Origin: Rudaea sp.
GTDB taxonomy: Bacteria > Pseudomonadota > Gammaproteobacteria > Xanthomonadales > Rhodanobacteraceae
Assembly (NCBI GenBank): GCA_031291055.1
Contig: JARLJU010000362.1
Location: 1 to 64,000, forward strand
Direction: 5' to 3'
DNA length: 64,000 bases
Every line of letters starts with the position of its first letter. Within the stretch, counting starts at the first letter, position 1. This document shows positions 46,421 to 55,940 of the stretch, in pieces. The position numbers and the translations under genes are program-made. A model generated the notes under the pieces. The model had not been told where the DNA came from. It ran no database searches and saw nothing but the letters and a program-made list of their open reading frames with translations.

Positions 46421-49400
46421 CCGGTGACCGGAGCGGGAAGCCTGCGCGCACGCGCATCGCGCATGACGCGCTTCGCCCAAAGGCTCATGTCGTCGAGCAG
46501 CGAATAGATCGTGGGCAACACGATCAGACTGACCAATGTCGAAAACACCAGACCGCCGGCAATCGCACGCGCCATCGGATAGTACGGCGGCCCGTCGCCG
46601 CCAATCGACGGTCCCGGTATGCACAGCGGCAGCATGCCGAGGATCGCAGTGCCCATGGTCATCAGAATCGGACGCAGCCGATCCTGCGCGCCCTGGATCA
46701 GTGCTTCCCTGCGAAGCAGGCCGGTGTGGCGCAATTGATTGATGTGCACAATCATCACAATGCCGTTGTTGACCACCACACCCATCAGGATCAGGACGCC
46801 GATATTGGCCATGATCGAGAACGTCGTGCCGGTAATCCAGAACAGCCAGAACACGCCGAAGATGGAGAAGATGAATGTGGTCAGGATCGCTGCGGGGTAG
46901 ATCAGCGATTCGAACATCGCGCACATCACTACGTAGACAAGCACGAGTGCCACGAGCAGGTTGAACATCATCTTCGAGCCGGCATCGTCGTCGCGATTGA
47001 AATTCTGGCCGAAGCTCCAGCCATACCCGGCGGGCAGTTGCACGTTCTTCATCGCCGCCTCGATCGCCTTGCGCGCATCGCTGCTGGTCGCGCCCTCGGC
47101 AAGATTGGCCTTGATTGCGAATGAGGTCTGCCGCCCTTCGCGTTCGATCACCGAGGATGCATTGTTCGTCGTGATCTGCACCATCGACATGAGCGGGACC
47201 TGAGTACCGTCGCTGCGGCGCAGCTTGTAGTCGCTCAAATCATCCAAGCTCTGTGCGTCGGCATCGCGGAACCGCAACCAGACCGGTAACTGCGCATCGC
47301 CGCCATGGAAATCCTTCAACTGCACGCCGCGCAGCGCGATGCCGATATATTGGGCGATATCTGTCGCGGAGAATCCATAGTCCTTCGCCTTTTCGCGATC
47401 GACATGCACGGACAACTCGCGATTGCCGCTATCCTGTGCAGCGCTGACCTCGTGCAGAATCGGTATCTGCTGCAATATCGGCAGCACCGATGCGGACAAG
47501 TCGCGCAGCACCTGCCCGGAATCGCCGTTCAGGGTCAGATTGATCGTGGAGTCGGTGCCGGAACCGTTGTCGCTGAAGTCGAACATGACTTCGCCGATCG
47601 GCACCTTCGGCAGATCCTTGCGCAGCTTCTCCATGATCTGCTTGGTGTCGAACTGCCTGCTCTTGTCGGCAAAGAACAGCGAGCGGTCCTTGTCCTGGAA
47701 CAAGACCTGCGTGAAGGTGTCGCTGCCGTCCTCGGCATAGCGGCTATAGATGTTCTTGATGTGGTACTCGTCGCGATGCGCGGTGAGGAATGCTTCCACC
47801 TTGTCGACCGACTGCTTGAGTTCGGCAAGCGGATACAGCGCGTTCAGGCGATAGCCGAGAAACAGGCGGTCGCGCTCGCCGGGCGGGAACGCGTCGAACT
47901 TGGTGTGCGCCGCCGGCAGAACGATGCTGATCACGAGCAACGCTACCAGCGCTGCCATCGTCCAGCGCCGGTGGCTTAGCGTCTTGGCGATGAAACGCCC
48001 GTAGACAGCCTGCACGCGCGTGATGATATTCGTGCGGCCGATGAATTTGGGCGGCGGAAGGCGAGCCGAAAGCATCGGCACCAGGCTCACCGCCACGAGC
48101 CACGACGACAGATGCGCAATCGCCATCGTGATCGCAACCTGGGTCAGAAAAATGCTGATGTCATCTTTCTCGCCGAAAACCATCGGCAGGAACACGATGA
48201 TGCTCGAAAGCGTGCCGGCTGCGATTGCGATGCCTACGACCTGGGTGCCTTGCACCGCACAGTACCAGGGCTTGTCCGGATATTTCTCGCGATAGTGATA
48301 GATGCTTTCTACAACGACCACGGCATTGTCGACGAGCATGCCGACCGCGAGCAGAAGACCCATCATCGACAGGATATTCAAGGTCATGCCGAACATCTGC
48401 AGGCAGCCCAGCGTGATCACGAAGCAGATCGGAATCGCCAGCGAGACCATCAGGGTCGAAGGCCAGTCGCGCAGGAAGAAGAACAGCACGAAGACCGAAA
48501 GCAAAGTACCCTCGAGGCCGGCCTTGCCGAGCTGGCTCAGGCTTTCCGTCACGGATTTGGCCTGATCGCCGAGCGCGTATATCTGTATACCCCGCAGCTC
48601 GGGCTCCTGGCGGATGCGTTCGACCTCCGCCATGACGCTGCGACCGACCTCGACCAGATTCGCGCTGCGCTCCTTGGAGATGTCGACCGCGACGGCGGGT
48701 CGTTCATCCAGATGGCGCGCATAGGTGAGGCGCCCGGGCTTGACGTTGACATTCGCAACGTCGCCCAGTTTCAGGCCCTTCTCGTTGATCGCCAGGTTGC
48801 GGATTTCATCGACGCTGTGCCATTCGCCGATGGGCTGCACGTGATAGCGCGTGTCGCCATCCTTGATCAATCCGCCCGAGGCCGAGAAGTTCGCATCCGA
48901 CAGGCGTTGATACAACTCGTTGAGGCCGACGCCTGCCGCAGTGAGCCGGTTAGCGTCGATTTCGATCTGCACTTCGCGTGGCGCCACGCCTTCGATCTTG
49001 ACCTGCGCGACACCGGGCAGGCGCTCGAGCGGGCGCTTCAATTCGCGATCGAGCAACTCGTAGGCGTTGGTCAGATCATGGTCAGCGGATATGCGCAGGT
49101 TCATGATCGGCTGGTCCGCCGTGGAGCCCTTGAAAACCTGATAGCGCGTCAGATCCGTTGGCAGGTCGGCACGGATCGCATCGATCTTGCCGCGCGCCTC
49201 GACGGCCTTGACGGCTGTTTCCTGGCCCCACTTGAACTGCAGGTCGATGTTCACGCCATCCGCACGCGTCACCGAATGCATGCGCTCGATACCGGTCAGC
49301 GTGGACAAGGCTTCTTCGACCGGACGCGTTACCGTGCGCTCGACCTCCGCCGGCGTCGAGCCCTGGTAGGGCATGACGATTTCCAGGAACGGGAACTGGA

Positions 49401-49518
49401 TGTCGGGCAAGGATTCCAGCGGCAGACGGAATGCGGCAATCAATCCGATCACCGTCATCGACACGAACACCATGATGACGGTGACAGGACGTTTCAGGCT
49501 GAGTTCGGCGAGAGTCAT
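46417..49518 (-). CDS. RND efflux permease, second subunit, with altered proton-relay residues
   Basis: Inner-membrane RND transporter of 1033 residues with the usual 12 helices and two large periplasmic loops; start AELSLKRPVTVIMVFVSMTVIG. In helix 4 the AcrB Asp-Asp pair reads VDNAVVVVES (Asp397, Asn398). In helix 10 the AcrB lysine is replaced: VVVNNGIVMI (Asn917). The conserved arginine segment RLRPILMT is kept. So two of the residues needed for proton transfer are missing. It is coupled by a four-base overlap to the first permease, which keeps all of them. Likely forms a mixed trimer with it. No outer-membrane channel gene is in the window. Confidence 0.92.
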   Translation of the reverse strand: MTLAELSLKRPVTVIMVFVSMTVIGLIAAFRLPLESLPDIQFPFLEIVMPYQGSTPAEVERTVTRPVEEALSTLTGIERMHSVTRADGVNIDLQFKWGQETAVKAVEARGKIDAIRADLPTDLTRYQVFKGSTADQPIMNLRISADHDLTNAYELLDRELKRPLERLPGVAQVKIEGVAPREVQIEIDANRLTAAGVGLNELYQRLSDANFSASGGLIKDGDTRYHVQPIGEWHSVDEIRNLAINEKGLKLGDVANVNVKPGRLTYARHLDERPAVAVDISKERSANLVEVGRSVMAEVERIRQEPELRGIQIYALGDQAKSVTESLSQLGKAGLEGTLLSVFVLFFFLRDWPSTLMVSLAIPICFVITLGCLQMFGMTLNILSMMGLLLAVGMLVDNAVVVVESIYHYREKYPDKPWYCAVQGTQVVGIAIAAGTLSSIIVFLPMVFGEKDDISIFLTQVAITMAIAHLSSWLVAVSLVPMLSARLPPPKFIGRTNIITRVQAVYGRFIAKTLSHRRWTMAALVALLVISIVLPAAHTKFDAFPPGERDRLFLGYRLNALYPLAELKQSVDKVEAFLTAHRDEYHIKNIYSRYAEDGSDTFTQVLFQDKDRSLFFADKSRQFDTKQIMEKLRKDLPKVPIGEVMFDFSDNGSGTDSTINLTLNGDSGQVLRDLSASVLPILQQIPILHEVSAAQDSGNRELSVHVDREKAKDYGFSATDIAQYIGIALRGVQLKDFHGGDAQLPVWLRFRDADAQSLDDLSDYKLRRSDGTQVPLMSMVQITTNNASSVIEREGRQTSFAIKANLAEGATSSDARKAIEAAMKNVQLPAGYGWSFGQNFNRDDDAGSKMMFNLLVALVLVYVVMCAMFESLIYPAAILTTFIFSIFGVFWLFWITGTTFSIMANIGVLILMGVVVNNGIVMIVHINQLRHTGLLRREALIQGAQDRLRPILMTMGTAILGMLPLCIPGPSIGGDGPPYYPMARAIAGGLVFSTLVSLIVLPTIYSLLDDMSLWAKRVMRDARARRLPAPVTG

Positions 49519-52500
49519 GACATGGCGCCTTCCGCTGCAAGTTGCGCATCATCGGCAACGGCCTGGTGCTTGCGCTTGCCGCGTTCACGGTAGACGGCAT
49601 CGCTGCGACGGTCGAGCAGCGTGTACACAACCGGAATCACGACGAGGGTAAGCAGGGTCGATACCAGCAGGCCACCGATCACGGTGATCGCCATCGGCGC
49701 GCGGACTTCATTGCCGTCGCCAATGCCGATCGCCAACGGCATGAAGCCGAGCAGCGTGCACAACGTCGTCATCATGATGGGGCGCAGGCGCGATTCTGCA
49801 GCCTGGACGATCGCCGCGATTTTCTCGACGCCTTCCTCGCGCAACTGGTTGACGCGATCGATCAGCACGATTGCGTTTTTCACGACGATGCCGGCGAGCA
49901 TGATCAGCCCGATGAATACCACGATACTGAGCGGCGTGAATGTGAGCTTCAATGCCAGCACCGCGCCGACCAGCGCCAGCGGAATCGAGAACATGATGAC
50001 GAACGGATGCAGCAGCGACTCGAATTGCGAAGCCATCACCAGATAGACGAGGAAGATCGCCAGCGCCAGCGCGAATATGAGCGAGCGCACCGACGCATCC
50101 AGTTCCTCGCTCTGACCGCCAATATGCGTGGTGACGCCGGCTGCGAGCGGATTGTCATGGATCAGTTTCTGCACTTCCGTCACGGCACTGCCGAGATCGC
50201 CATAGTGCAGGTTTGCCGAGACGATCGCCACGCGCTCCTGACCGATGCGGTGGATCTCGCTGGGACCCTGCGTCGCCACGACATCGGCAACGGCACTCAG
50301 GCGGATCATGGTGCCGGAGGCATTCGACGTAGTGCCAGTACCGGATGTATTCGAAGCCGAACCCGTTGGCGAACTACCCGAATCACTGCTGCTTCCGGAA
50401 GCAGCCGTCGTGCTGCCGCTCGTGCCGGATGCGTTGTTCTGCACATAGCCGACGATCAGATTGCGGATGTCGTCGACCGAACCGCGCTGATCTGCCTGTG
50501 CGCGCACAAGAACGTCGATCTTGCGGTCACGGAAGCTGTAACGAGTCGCGACCGAGCCGCGTACCTTGTTGACGACCTGGTCGGCAATCTGTTTTGTGGT
50601 CAGCCCAAGTGCTGCAGCACGATCCTGGTCGAAATGAATCTGGATCTCTGGATAACCCGCCTCGACCGTCGACTTCACATCGGCAAAACGCGGCGATGCA
50701 TTCATCAAGGAGGAGAGTTTCTTCCCGGCTTTCTCCAGCGAAGCAAGGTCATAGCCACGCAATTCGATTTCCAGTGGAGTCGCAAAACTGAACAGCGCCG
50801 GTCGGGCGAATTTCACTTCGGTGCCCGGATGCGCTGCCACGTTCGCGCGCAGCGCCTCGGTCGCTTCGCGCTCGCCCTGTTCGCCGACGCCGGAGTTGAG
50901 AACGATCAACATGCGCGCGACGTTTTCGCCGGAATCGGTCGGATTCGCATCCAGTCGCGTACCAGTACCGCTGACCCCGTAGATCAGCTTGATGTTCGGA
51001 TCTTTCGCATTCTTCTGCTGCAACTCCCTGACCAGGGCATCGGTGTCGACCAGTGCGGTGCCGGGTGGCATCTTGACGTTCATTTCGAAACGTCCCTGTG
51101 CCAGCGATGGGATAAGGTCCATGCCGAGGCTGGGAATCACCAGCACGCTGGCGATGAATGCGAGTGCCGCGAAACCGAGCACGAGGAAAGGATGGGTCAG
51201 CGCCTTGGGCAGGAACGCGTGATATGCGCGCGCGGCGGCATTGTACGGCATCATCGCGTATCGGCCGACGAACCCGAGTGGCGTAAAGATCAGCCAGCGC
51301 ACCAGCATGCGCATGCGGATAAGCACATACGCCAGCACGAACGGGATCCAGTAGAAGAAAAGCCTCGATACCGGAGTAATTATTTTTTTGCACAATTTGC
51401 CGAAACGACTTGTCGGTTGCCAACCCGCCGAAGGTTTCTCATCCTTGTAGGCAATGGGAGATTTTCCGCTTCGCGACGCGAGCATGGGAATCAGCGTCAT
51501 CGCCACGACCAGCGAGATCATCATCGCGAAGGTGACCGTGAGTGCCTCGTCGCGGAACAGCTGTCCCGCCACGCCTTGCACGAACACCAGCGGGAAAAAC
51601 ACCGCCACGGTCGTCAATGTCGATGCGATCACCGCCATCGAGACTTCGCGCGCACCCTTCACCGCTGCCTCGAAGATACCCATGCCCTGTTCGCGCAGGC
51701 GCGCAATGTTCTCGAGCACGACGATCGAGTCATCGACCACCATGCCGGTTGCCAACGCAAGTCCGCCTAGCGACATCACGTTGAGGCTAACGCCGGCCTG
51801 GCCCATGAAAAAGAAAGTTGCGATCAACGAGATCGGCAACGACAGCGCAATGATCATCGTGCTGCGCACGTCGTTGAGGAAAAAGAAGATGATGATGATG
51901 GCCAGAATGCCACCGATGATCGCATCGTTACGCACGTCGTCGAGCGAGCTTTGTATAAAAATGGATTGATCGTCGATCGTATCGAGCTTCGCGCTCGTCG
52001 GCAGGATCGAAATGCATGACTGTGCCTGTTTCACGCACGTCAGCCTGTCGAGTTGCCGCTTGACGCCGGCGGCGACACTGACCGTGTTCGCGTCGCCTTC
52101 CTTATAGACCGCCAGTTCGATCGCTTCGCGCCCATCCACGCGCACGATGCCTTCGCGCTCCTTGAAACCCTGGCGCACGTCAGCGATGTCCGCCAGCCGC
52201 ACGGGCACGCCCTTGTCCACCTTGATCAACAGCCCGCGCATCTCGTCGAGATTGCCGAACTGGTTCACCGTGCGCACCAGATAACGCTGCGAACCGTTCT
52301 CGATGCGGCCGCCGGATACGTTGACGTTCTCGTCAGACAGGCGCTTGACCACATCGGCCACATTGAGATTGAGCTGCTGCAACTTGTGCTGATCGATATC
52401 GACGTCGACCTGGTCTTCGAGGCCGCCGCCAACCTTGACCGCAGCGACGCCGGGTGTCGGTTCCAGCCGTTTCTTCAATTCGTCGTCGGCGAAACGGCGC

Positions 52501-52979
52501 AGTTGTTTCAGTTCTGCCTCGTTGACCTCGCCTGCCCCCTGGGCAGAAGCCGCAGTCAGCGAAAGACGCATGATCGGATCGGTCGACGGATTGAAACGCA
52601 GCAACACCGGCTTCTTCGCTTCGAGCGGCAGTTGCAATACATCAAGTTTGTCGCGCACGTCGAGGCTGGCCTGGTCCATGTTCGTGCCCCAGGCGAATTC
52701 CAGGATCACGTCGGACTGTCCGGCGCGCGAGACGGAGTGGATCTTGCGCAGGTTCTTGACCACGCCGATCGCTTCCTCGACCGGCTGTGAGATCAGGTTT
52801 TCCATTTCCAGCGGCGCCGCGCCTTCGTACTCGGTGCGGACTGTGATCGTCGGATAGCTCAGATCCGGCAGCAGATTGACCTTGAGACCCGACAGCGCGA
52901 TCAGACCGAACAGGACAAACGTTAGCGTGACCATGCCGACCGTAACGCGTCGGCGGGTGGCGGCTTCGACGATATTCAC
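49515..52979 (-). CDS. RND efflux permease, first subunit, with a Ser/Gly-rich insert and extra hydrophobic insert
   Basis: RND transporter of 1154 residues, longer than the usual 1030-1050. Start VEAATRRRVTVGMVTLTFVLFG. The proton relay is intact: Asp416 and Asp417 in MVVDDSIVVLEN, Lys1034 in GIVVKNAIVLID. Two inserts explain the extra length: about 500-578 between the two halves, containing additional hydrophobic helices (YWIPFVLAYVLIRM, LIFTPLGFVGRYAM), and a low-complexity Ser/Gly/Thr stretch at about 847-889 in the second periplasmic domain (around SSSDSGSSPTGSASNTSG). Overlaps the adaptor gene before it and the second permease after it by four bases each. Confidence 0.93.
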   Translation of the reverse strand: MNIVEAATRRRVTVGMVTLTFVLFGLIALSGLKVNLLPDLSYPTITVRTEYEGAAPLEMENLISQPVEEAIGVVKNLRKIHSVSRAGQSDVILEFAWGTNMDQASLDVRDKLDVLQLPLEAKKPVLLRFNPSTDPIMRLSLTAASAQGAGEVNEAELKQLRRFADDELKKRLEPTPGVAAVKVGGGLEDQVDVDIDQHKLQQLNLNVADVVKRLSDENVNVSGGRIENGSQRYLVRTVNQFGNLDEMRGLLIKVDKGVPVRLADIADVRQGFKEREGIVRVDGREAIELAVYKEGDANTVSVAAGVKRQLDRLTCVKQAQSCISILPTSAKLDTIDDQSIFIQSSLDDVRNDAIIGGILAIIIIFFFLNDVRSTMIIALSLPISLIATFFFMGQAGVSLNVMSLGGLALATGMVVDDSIVVLENIARLREQGMGIFEAAVKGAREVSMAVIASTLTTVAVFFPLVFVQGVAGQLFRDEALTVTFAMMISLVVAMTLIPMLASRSGKSPIAYKDEKPSAGWQPTSRFGKLCKKIITPVSRLFFYWIPFVLAYVLIRMRMLVRWLIFTPLGFVGRYAMMPYNAAARAYHAFLPKALTHPFLVLGFAALAFIASVLVIPSLGMDLIPSLAQGRFEMNVKMPPGTALVDTDALVRELQQKNAKDPNIKLIYGVSGTGTRLDANPTDSGENVARMLIVLNSGVGEQGEREATEALRANVAAHPGTEVKFARPALFSFATPLEIELRGYDLASLEKAGKKLSSLMNASPRFADVKSTVEAGYPEIQIHFDQDRAAALGLTTKQIADQVVNKVRGSVATRYSFRDRKIDVLVRAQADQRGSVDDIRNLIVGYVQNNASGTSGSTTAASGSSSDSGSSPTGSASNTSGTGTTSNASGTMIRLSAVADVVATQGPSEIHRIGQERVAIVSANLHYGDLGSAVTEVQKLIHDNPLAAGVTTHIGGQSEELDASVRSLIFALALAIFLVYLVMASQFESLLHPFVIMFSIPLALVGAVLALKLTFTPLSIVVFIGLIMLAGIVVKNAIVLIDRVNQLREEGVEKIAAIVQAAESRLRPIMMTTLCTLLGFMPLAIGIGDGNEVRAPMAITVIGGLLVSTLLTLVVIPVVYTLLDRRSDAVYRERGKRKHQAVADDAQLAAEGAMS

Positions 52980-54172
52980 CCTTTGGCTCCCGTCACCTTG
53001 TCTGCCAACACCTTGTCATTGAGCACCTGAACCGCGGTGCCGTCGCGCACTGCATTGCGGCCAACCGTTATGACTTGCGCCCCTTCATCCAGGCCCGAAC
53101 GGATTTCCACCTTATCGCCTTCGCTGTAGCCTACTTTCACGAGTTGGCGATGGGCCACGAAACCAGGATCGCTGGCGCTTTGTGCGGGTTTCGAATCGAC
53201 CTTCGCAGCCGTCGTGGCTTTGTTTATCGCAGGCGCTTCCGGCGACGCAGCACGATCTACCACGAACACGGCGGTTTCGCCGTCCTCTTCGATCAGCGCC
53301 GACCGCGGCACGGTCAGCGCATCATCGCGGTGGTCATAAACGATCTCGACGCGGCCGAACATGCCAGGCTTGAGCTGGTTGGACTTGTCGTGGAATTCGC
53401 AGGTGACGCGAAAGGTGCCGCTGGCCGAGTCGACCACCGGAGCGATGCGCAGGATGTCACCTGCGAAGGTCTTGCCAGGCAGCGCGTCGGCCTCCAGTTG
53501 CACGGCCTGTCCCGCCTTGAGGATGCCCAGTTGCCGTTCGGGCACATTCAATACCGCCTGCAAGGGATCCATGCCGACGATGCGGAACAGGTTCTGGTTG
53601 ATCTGGATGAGGTTGCCAAGCTTGGCCGAGCGTTCGGCGATCACTCCGCTGACGGGTGCGACGATGTGCGTGTAGGTCAGCTGCAACCGGGCCGTCTGGT
53701 ACGCCGCGCGCTGGCTCAGCATGTCGAAGTTGGCCTGGTCGTATTCGCGCTTGGAGATCAGCTGCTTCTTGATCGACTGCTCGGCATAGGCAAATGTCGC
53801 GTCGGCCTTGTGCATCAGGGCTTCCGCCTGGGCTACGCTGGCGACTGCCGAGGCATCATCCAGTTCGGCCAGCAGCTGGCCTTCGCGTACGCTCATGCCT
53901 TCTTCTACGTGCAGTTTCATCAGCACGCCGCTGGCCTTTGATGTAACCTGTGCCTCATGGTCCGCAATGAGAGACGCGGTGCCGCTGTAGCTCGCACTGA
54001 TCGCATTGCGCGTAGCCTTGGCTACCTCGACCGGCACGGCATTCACGGCCGGTTTGGCGTCTTTCAGCTGCGCTGCCGCGCCGTCGCTGTTGCAGGCGGA
54101 AACTGCACACAGGGCCAATGCTGCACCGCACAAGCGCAAGGTATTCTTCAAATTCATGGAGGGGCTGGTCAT
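52976..54172 (-). CDS. RND efflux periplasmic adaptor, lipoprotein
   Basis: Membrane-fusion protein of 398 residues. The N-terminus has a lipoprotein signal with lipobox VSAC (Cys27), so it is anchored by lipid. The lipoyl-type domain (ADHEAQVTSKASGVLMKLHVEEGMSVREGQLLAELDD split by the hairpin) and the returning half (VAPVSGVIAERSAKLGNLIQ) flank a coiled coil (about 115-170), followed by beta-barrel and membrane-proximal domains. First gene of the coupled adaptor-permease-permease operon. A 17-base palindrome upstream may be its operator. Confidence 0.92.
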   Translation of the reverse strand: MTSPSMNLKNTLRLCGAALALCAVSACNSDGAAAQLKDAKPAVNAVPVEVAKATRNAISASYSGTASLIADHEAQVTSKASGVLMKLHVEEGMSVREGQLLAELDDASAVASVAQAEALMHKADATFAYAEQSIKKQLISKREYDQANFDMLSQRAAYQTARLQLTYTHIVAPVSGVIAERSAKLGNLIQINQNLFRIVGMDPLQAVLNVPERQLGILKAGQAVQLEADALPGKTFAGDILRIAPVVDSASGTFRVTCEFHDKSNQLKPGMFGRVEIVYDHRDDALTVPRSALIEEDGETAVFVVDRAASPEAPAINKATTAAKVDSKPAQSASDPGFVAHRQLVKVGYSEGDKVEIRSGLDEGAQVITVGRNAVRDGTAVQVLNDKVLADKVTGAKG

Positions 54173-54203
54173 CGTAGGGAGGCCTTGGATTGGCGGAAAT
54201 TGA

Positions 54204-54220
54204 TTTAGTGATATACTAAA
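54204..54220. promoter_or_regulatory. Candidate repressor operator upstream of the RND operon
   Basis: TTTAGT (54204-54209), five bases, then ACTAAA (54215-54220): a perfect six-base-arm palindrome 32 bases before the adaptor start, in a locally AT-rich stretch that also contains -10-like sequences on both strands. Dimeric repressors of the TetR, MarR or PadR type bind such sites, but none is encoded next to it. Confidence 0.5.
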
Positions 54221-54436
54221 CTACATCACCAAATAACTCAAGCCTTATTTTTGCCGTTGGCAGAAGTCTGGGCTGACGCCACCCTGGTCGCCAGAGCCGA
54301 TAGTCATAGCCCGCGCAACCCTGCTTCCCCCGCGGCGGCAATAAAACTTTCTGCGAACACAGTTTCAGATGCGGATAAAGCGCGAATGGTTGCGTGCGGA
54401 CCGATCCGCTGTGCGAGTCCCCGAATGCCGCACCTA

Positions 54437-54464
54437 GTGAACTGATCGCCGCGCACGTTATACT
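54437..54464 (+). promoter_or_regulatory. Candidate promoter of the cytochrome c pair
   Basis: TATACT at 54459-54464 with GTGAAC 16 bases upstream (54437-54442), 50 bases before the first cytochrome start. The -10 box is perfect for five of six positions, the -35 is weak. Confidence 0.4.
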
Positions 54465-54513
54465 TTCGCGGATTCACCACCCACATTGCTAACGATCGTC
54501 GGACCCGGATCTC

Positions 54514-54861
54514 ATGACAAGAAAACTGCTTGCCTGTTCCCTGAATTTTGCCTTGCTCGCGGTTTGCGCTTGCGTCGCTGGCATCGCGGCCGCCGCCGAA
54601 CCCGCCAAGGGAGATGCGCAGGCTGGCCGCGCACTCGTATACACCTGTGGCGGTTGTCATGGCGTCACCGGCTACAAGAACGCCTATCCGAACTATCATG
54701 TCCCACGCATCGCCGGTCAGAACTACGATTACCTGGTCGCTGCGCTGACGGAGTACAAAAAAGGCGAACGCGCGCATCCGACCATGCACGCGCAGGGCGA
54801 GAGCCTGTCCGAGCAAGACATCAACAACATCGCCGCCTATCTTTCCAGCCTCAGCCCGTAA
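54514..54861 (+). CDS. Periplasmic class I cytochrome c
   Basis: Single-haem cytochrome of 115 residues. A signal peptide (about 1-28, ending GIAAAA) is followed by the haem site CGGCH (Cys45, Cys48, His49). A methionine in AHPTMHAQG is the likely sixth ligand, and DINNIAAYLSSL is the usual C-terminal helix. Resembles one half of cytochrome c4 or the c5 group. Nine bp separate it from a second, related cytochrome, so the pair may act together as a split c4-like electron carrier to a terminal oxidase; that is inference. Confidence 0.9.
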   Translation: MTRKLLACSLNFALLAVCACVAGIAAAAEPAKGDAQAGRALVYTCGGCHGVTGYKNAYPNYHVPRIAGQNYDYLVAALTEYKKGERAHPTMHAQGESLSEQDINNIAAYLSSLSP

Positions 54862-54870
54862 GGACGCGAC

Positions 54871-55227
54871 ATGCACCCGATCCGATTCATCACCCTGCTT
54901 GCCTGCGGCCTGCTGACGTTCAACGCCCTGGGCGCGGAAAACGCCGCTGCTCCCGGCAAAACAGTCGAAGACCTGAGCAAGACCTGCGCCGCATGTCATG
55001 GCGCCGACGGCAACGGCACTAACGCGCAATACCCGCGCCTTGCAGGCCAGTACCACGACTACCTTTCGCGAGCGCTGCAGGAGTACAAGACCGGCGAACG
55101 CAAGAATGCCATCATGGCCGGATTCGTGAGCACGCTCAGTGCTGCCGACATCGACGCGCTGTCACGCTACTACGCAGCGATGCCGAGCAAGCTTGACGAT
55201 CTGTCCCATCACGAACAAGGCGATTGA
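54871..55227 (+). CDS. Periplasmic class I cytochrome c, second of a tandem pair
   Basis: Cytochrome of 118 residues with a signal peptide (about 1-22), haem site CAACH (Cys39, Cys42, His43), the motif PRLAGQYHDYL and a candidate axial methionine in KNAIMAGF. The C-terminal helix is DIDALSRYYAAM. It shares the RIAGQ/RLAGQ and EYKxGER segments with the gene before it, so the two are diverged duplicates. Confidence 0.9.
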   Translation: MHPIRFITLLACGLLTFNALGAENAAAPGKTVEDLSKTCAACHGADGNGTNAQYPRLAGQYHDYLSRALQEYKTGERKNAIMAGFVSTLSAADIDALSRYYAAMPSKLDDLSHHEQGD

Positions 55228-55291
55228 TTGCCGCCGTTGTAACCAGGCAAATTGTGCCGGGGCATATCTTGCGGCACCGCCCGACGGGCGC

Positions 55292-55900
55292 TCAGCGAAC
55301 GGCGCTGGCGCCCTGGCCGTCGCGGAAGTACGGGTTGCTGCCGCTGGCGTGATCGGTCGCATCGCGAACTTCGGCGATCTCCGGCAGACGCGCGCGCAGG
55401 GTCCGCTCGATACCCTGCTTGAGTGTCACGTCCGCCATGCCGCAGCCATGGCAGCCGCCGCCGAATTTCAGCACGACGACATTGCCTTCCGCGATTTCGA
55501 CCAAACTGACACGACCGCCGTGAGCGGCAATCTGCGGATTGACTTCGCTCTCCAGCACGTGGCGCACTTTTTCGGCTAGGCCGGCATCGGCAGCTGGCGC
55601 TTGGCCCTTGATCTTTGGTGCGCGCACGATCAACTGGCCGCCCGTGGCATTGGCCTGGTAATCGACTTGCGCGTCATCCAGATAAATCATTGACGCGGCA
55701 TCGACGTAAAGCACGAACCCGGCACAATCGAGCGCCCATTCATCTCCGGCCAGATCCTGTGGCTCGCAGAACTCCAACCGGCAATCGGCCTTGGCAGTAC
55801 CAGCGTGAACGACCTGCATGCGTACGCCCAGGTCGTCCATTTGCTGCTGCTGTATCAGGTGGCGAAAATGATTTTGTGCGCTCTCGGATATCGTCAGCAT
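55292..55900 (-). CDS. nfuA: Iron-sulfur cluster carrier NfuA
   Basis: Protein of 202 residues that carries 4Fe-4S clusters to target enzymes. The N-terminal half is a degenerate A-type domain (LTISESAQNHFRHLI), the C-terminal half the Nfu domain with the cluster-binding pair Cys150 and Cys153 in GGGCHGCGMADVTLKQG. The promoter region contains a sequence matching the core of IscR type 1 sites, which fits the known IscR control of nfuA in E. coli. Clients in this window would include FdnGH. Confidence 0.95.
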   Translation of the reverse strand: MLTISESAQNHFRHLIQQQQMDDLGVRMQVVHAGTAKADCRLEFCEPQDLAGDEWALDCAGFVLYVDAASMIYLDDAQVDYQANATGGQLIVRAPKIKGQAPAADAGLAEKVRHVLESEVNPQIAAHGGRVSLVEIAEGNVVVLKFGGGCHGCGMADVTLKQGIERTLRARLPEIAEVRDATDHASGSNPYFRDGQGASAVR

Positions 55901-55923
55901 TCTCGGTCTCGATCAGTCAAACA

Positions 55924-55940
55924 GGACTATTTTAGTCCTA
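55924..55940. promoter_or_regulatory. Candidate IscR type 1 operator upstream of nfuA
   Basis: Perfect palindrome AGGACTA-TTT-TAGTCCT. Its centre GACTATTTTAGTC (55926-55938) fits the IscR type 1 core consensus GACTRWWWYAGTC at every position; the outer flanks fit less well. It covers the -10 box of the predicted nfuA promoter and ends 24 bases before the start codon. Confidence 0.7.

Larger units (their letters stand above)
54173..54513. other. 341-bp divergent region between the efflux operon and the cytochrome genes
   Basis: No gene is supported. It holds the TTTAGT...ACTAAA palindrome near the efflux side and a candidate sigma-70 promoter near the cytochrome side. The middle (54260-54430) has no structure I could identify. 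Confidence 0.6.

Noticed and set aside
49542..51770. Open frame of 742 codons on the plus strand opposite the first RND permease
   Set aside because: Product is rich in His, Arg, Gln and Asp with no structure; the opposite strand encodes a clear RND transporter.
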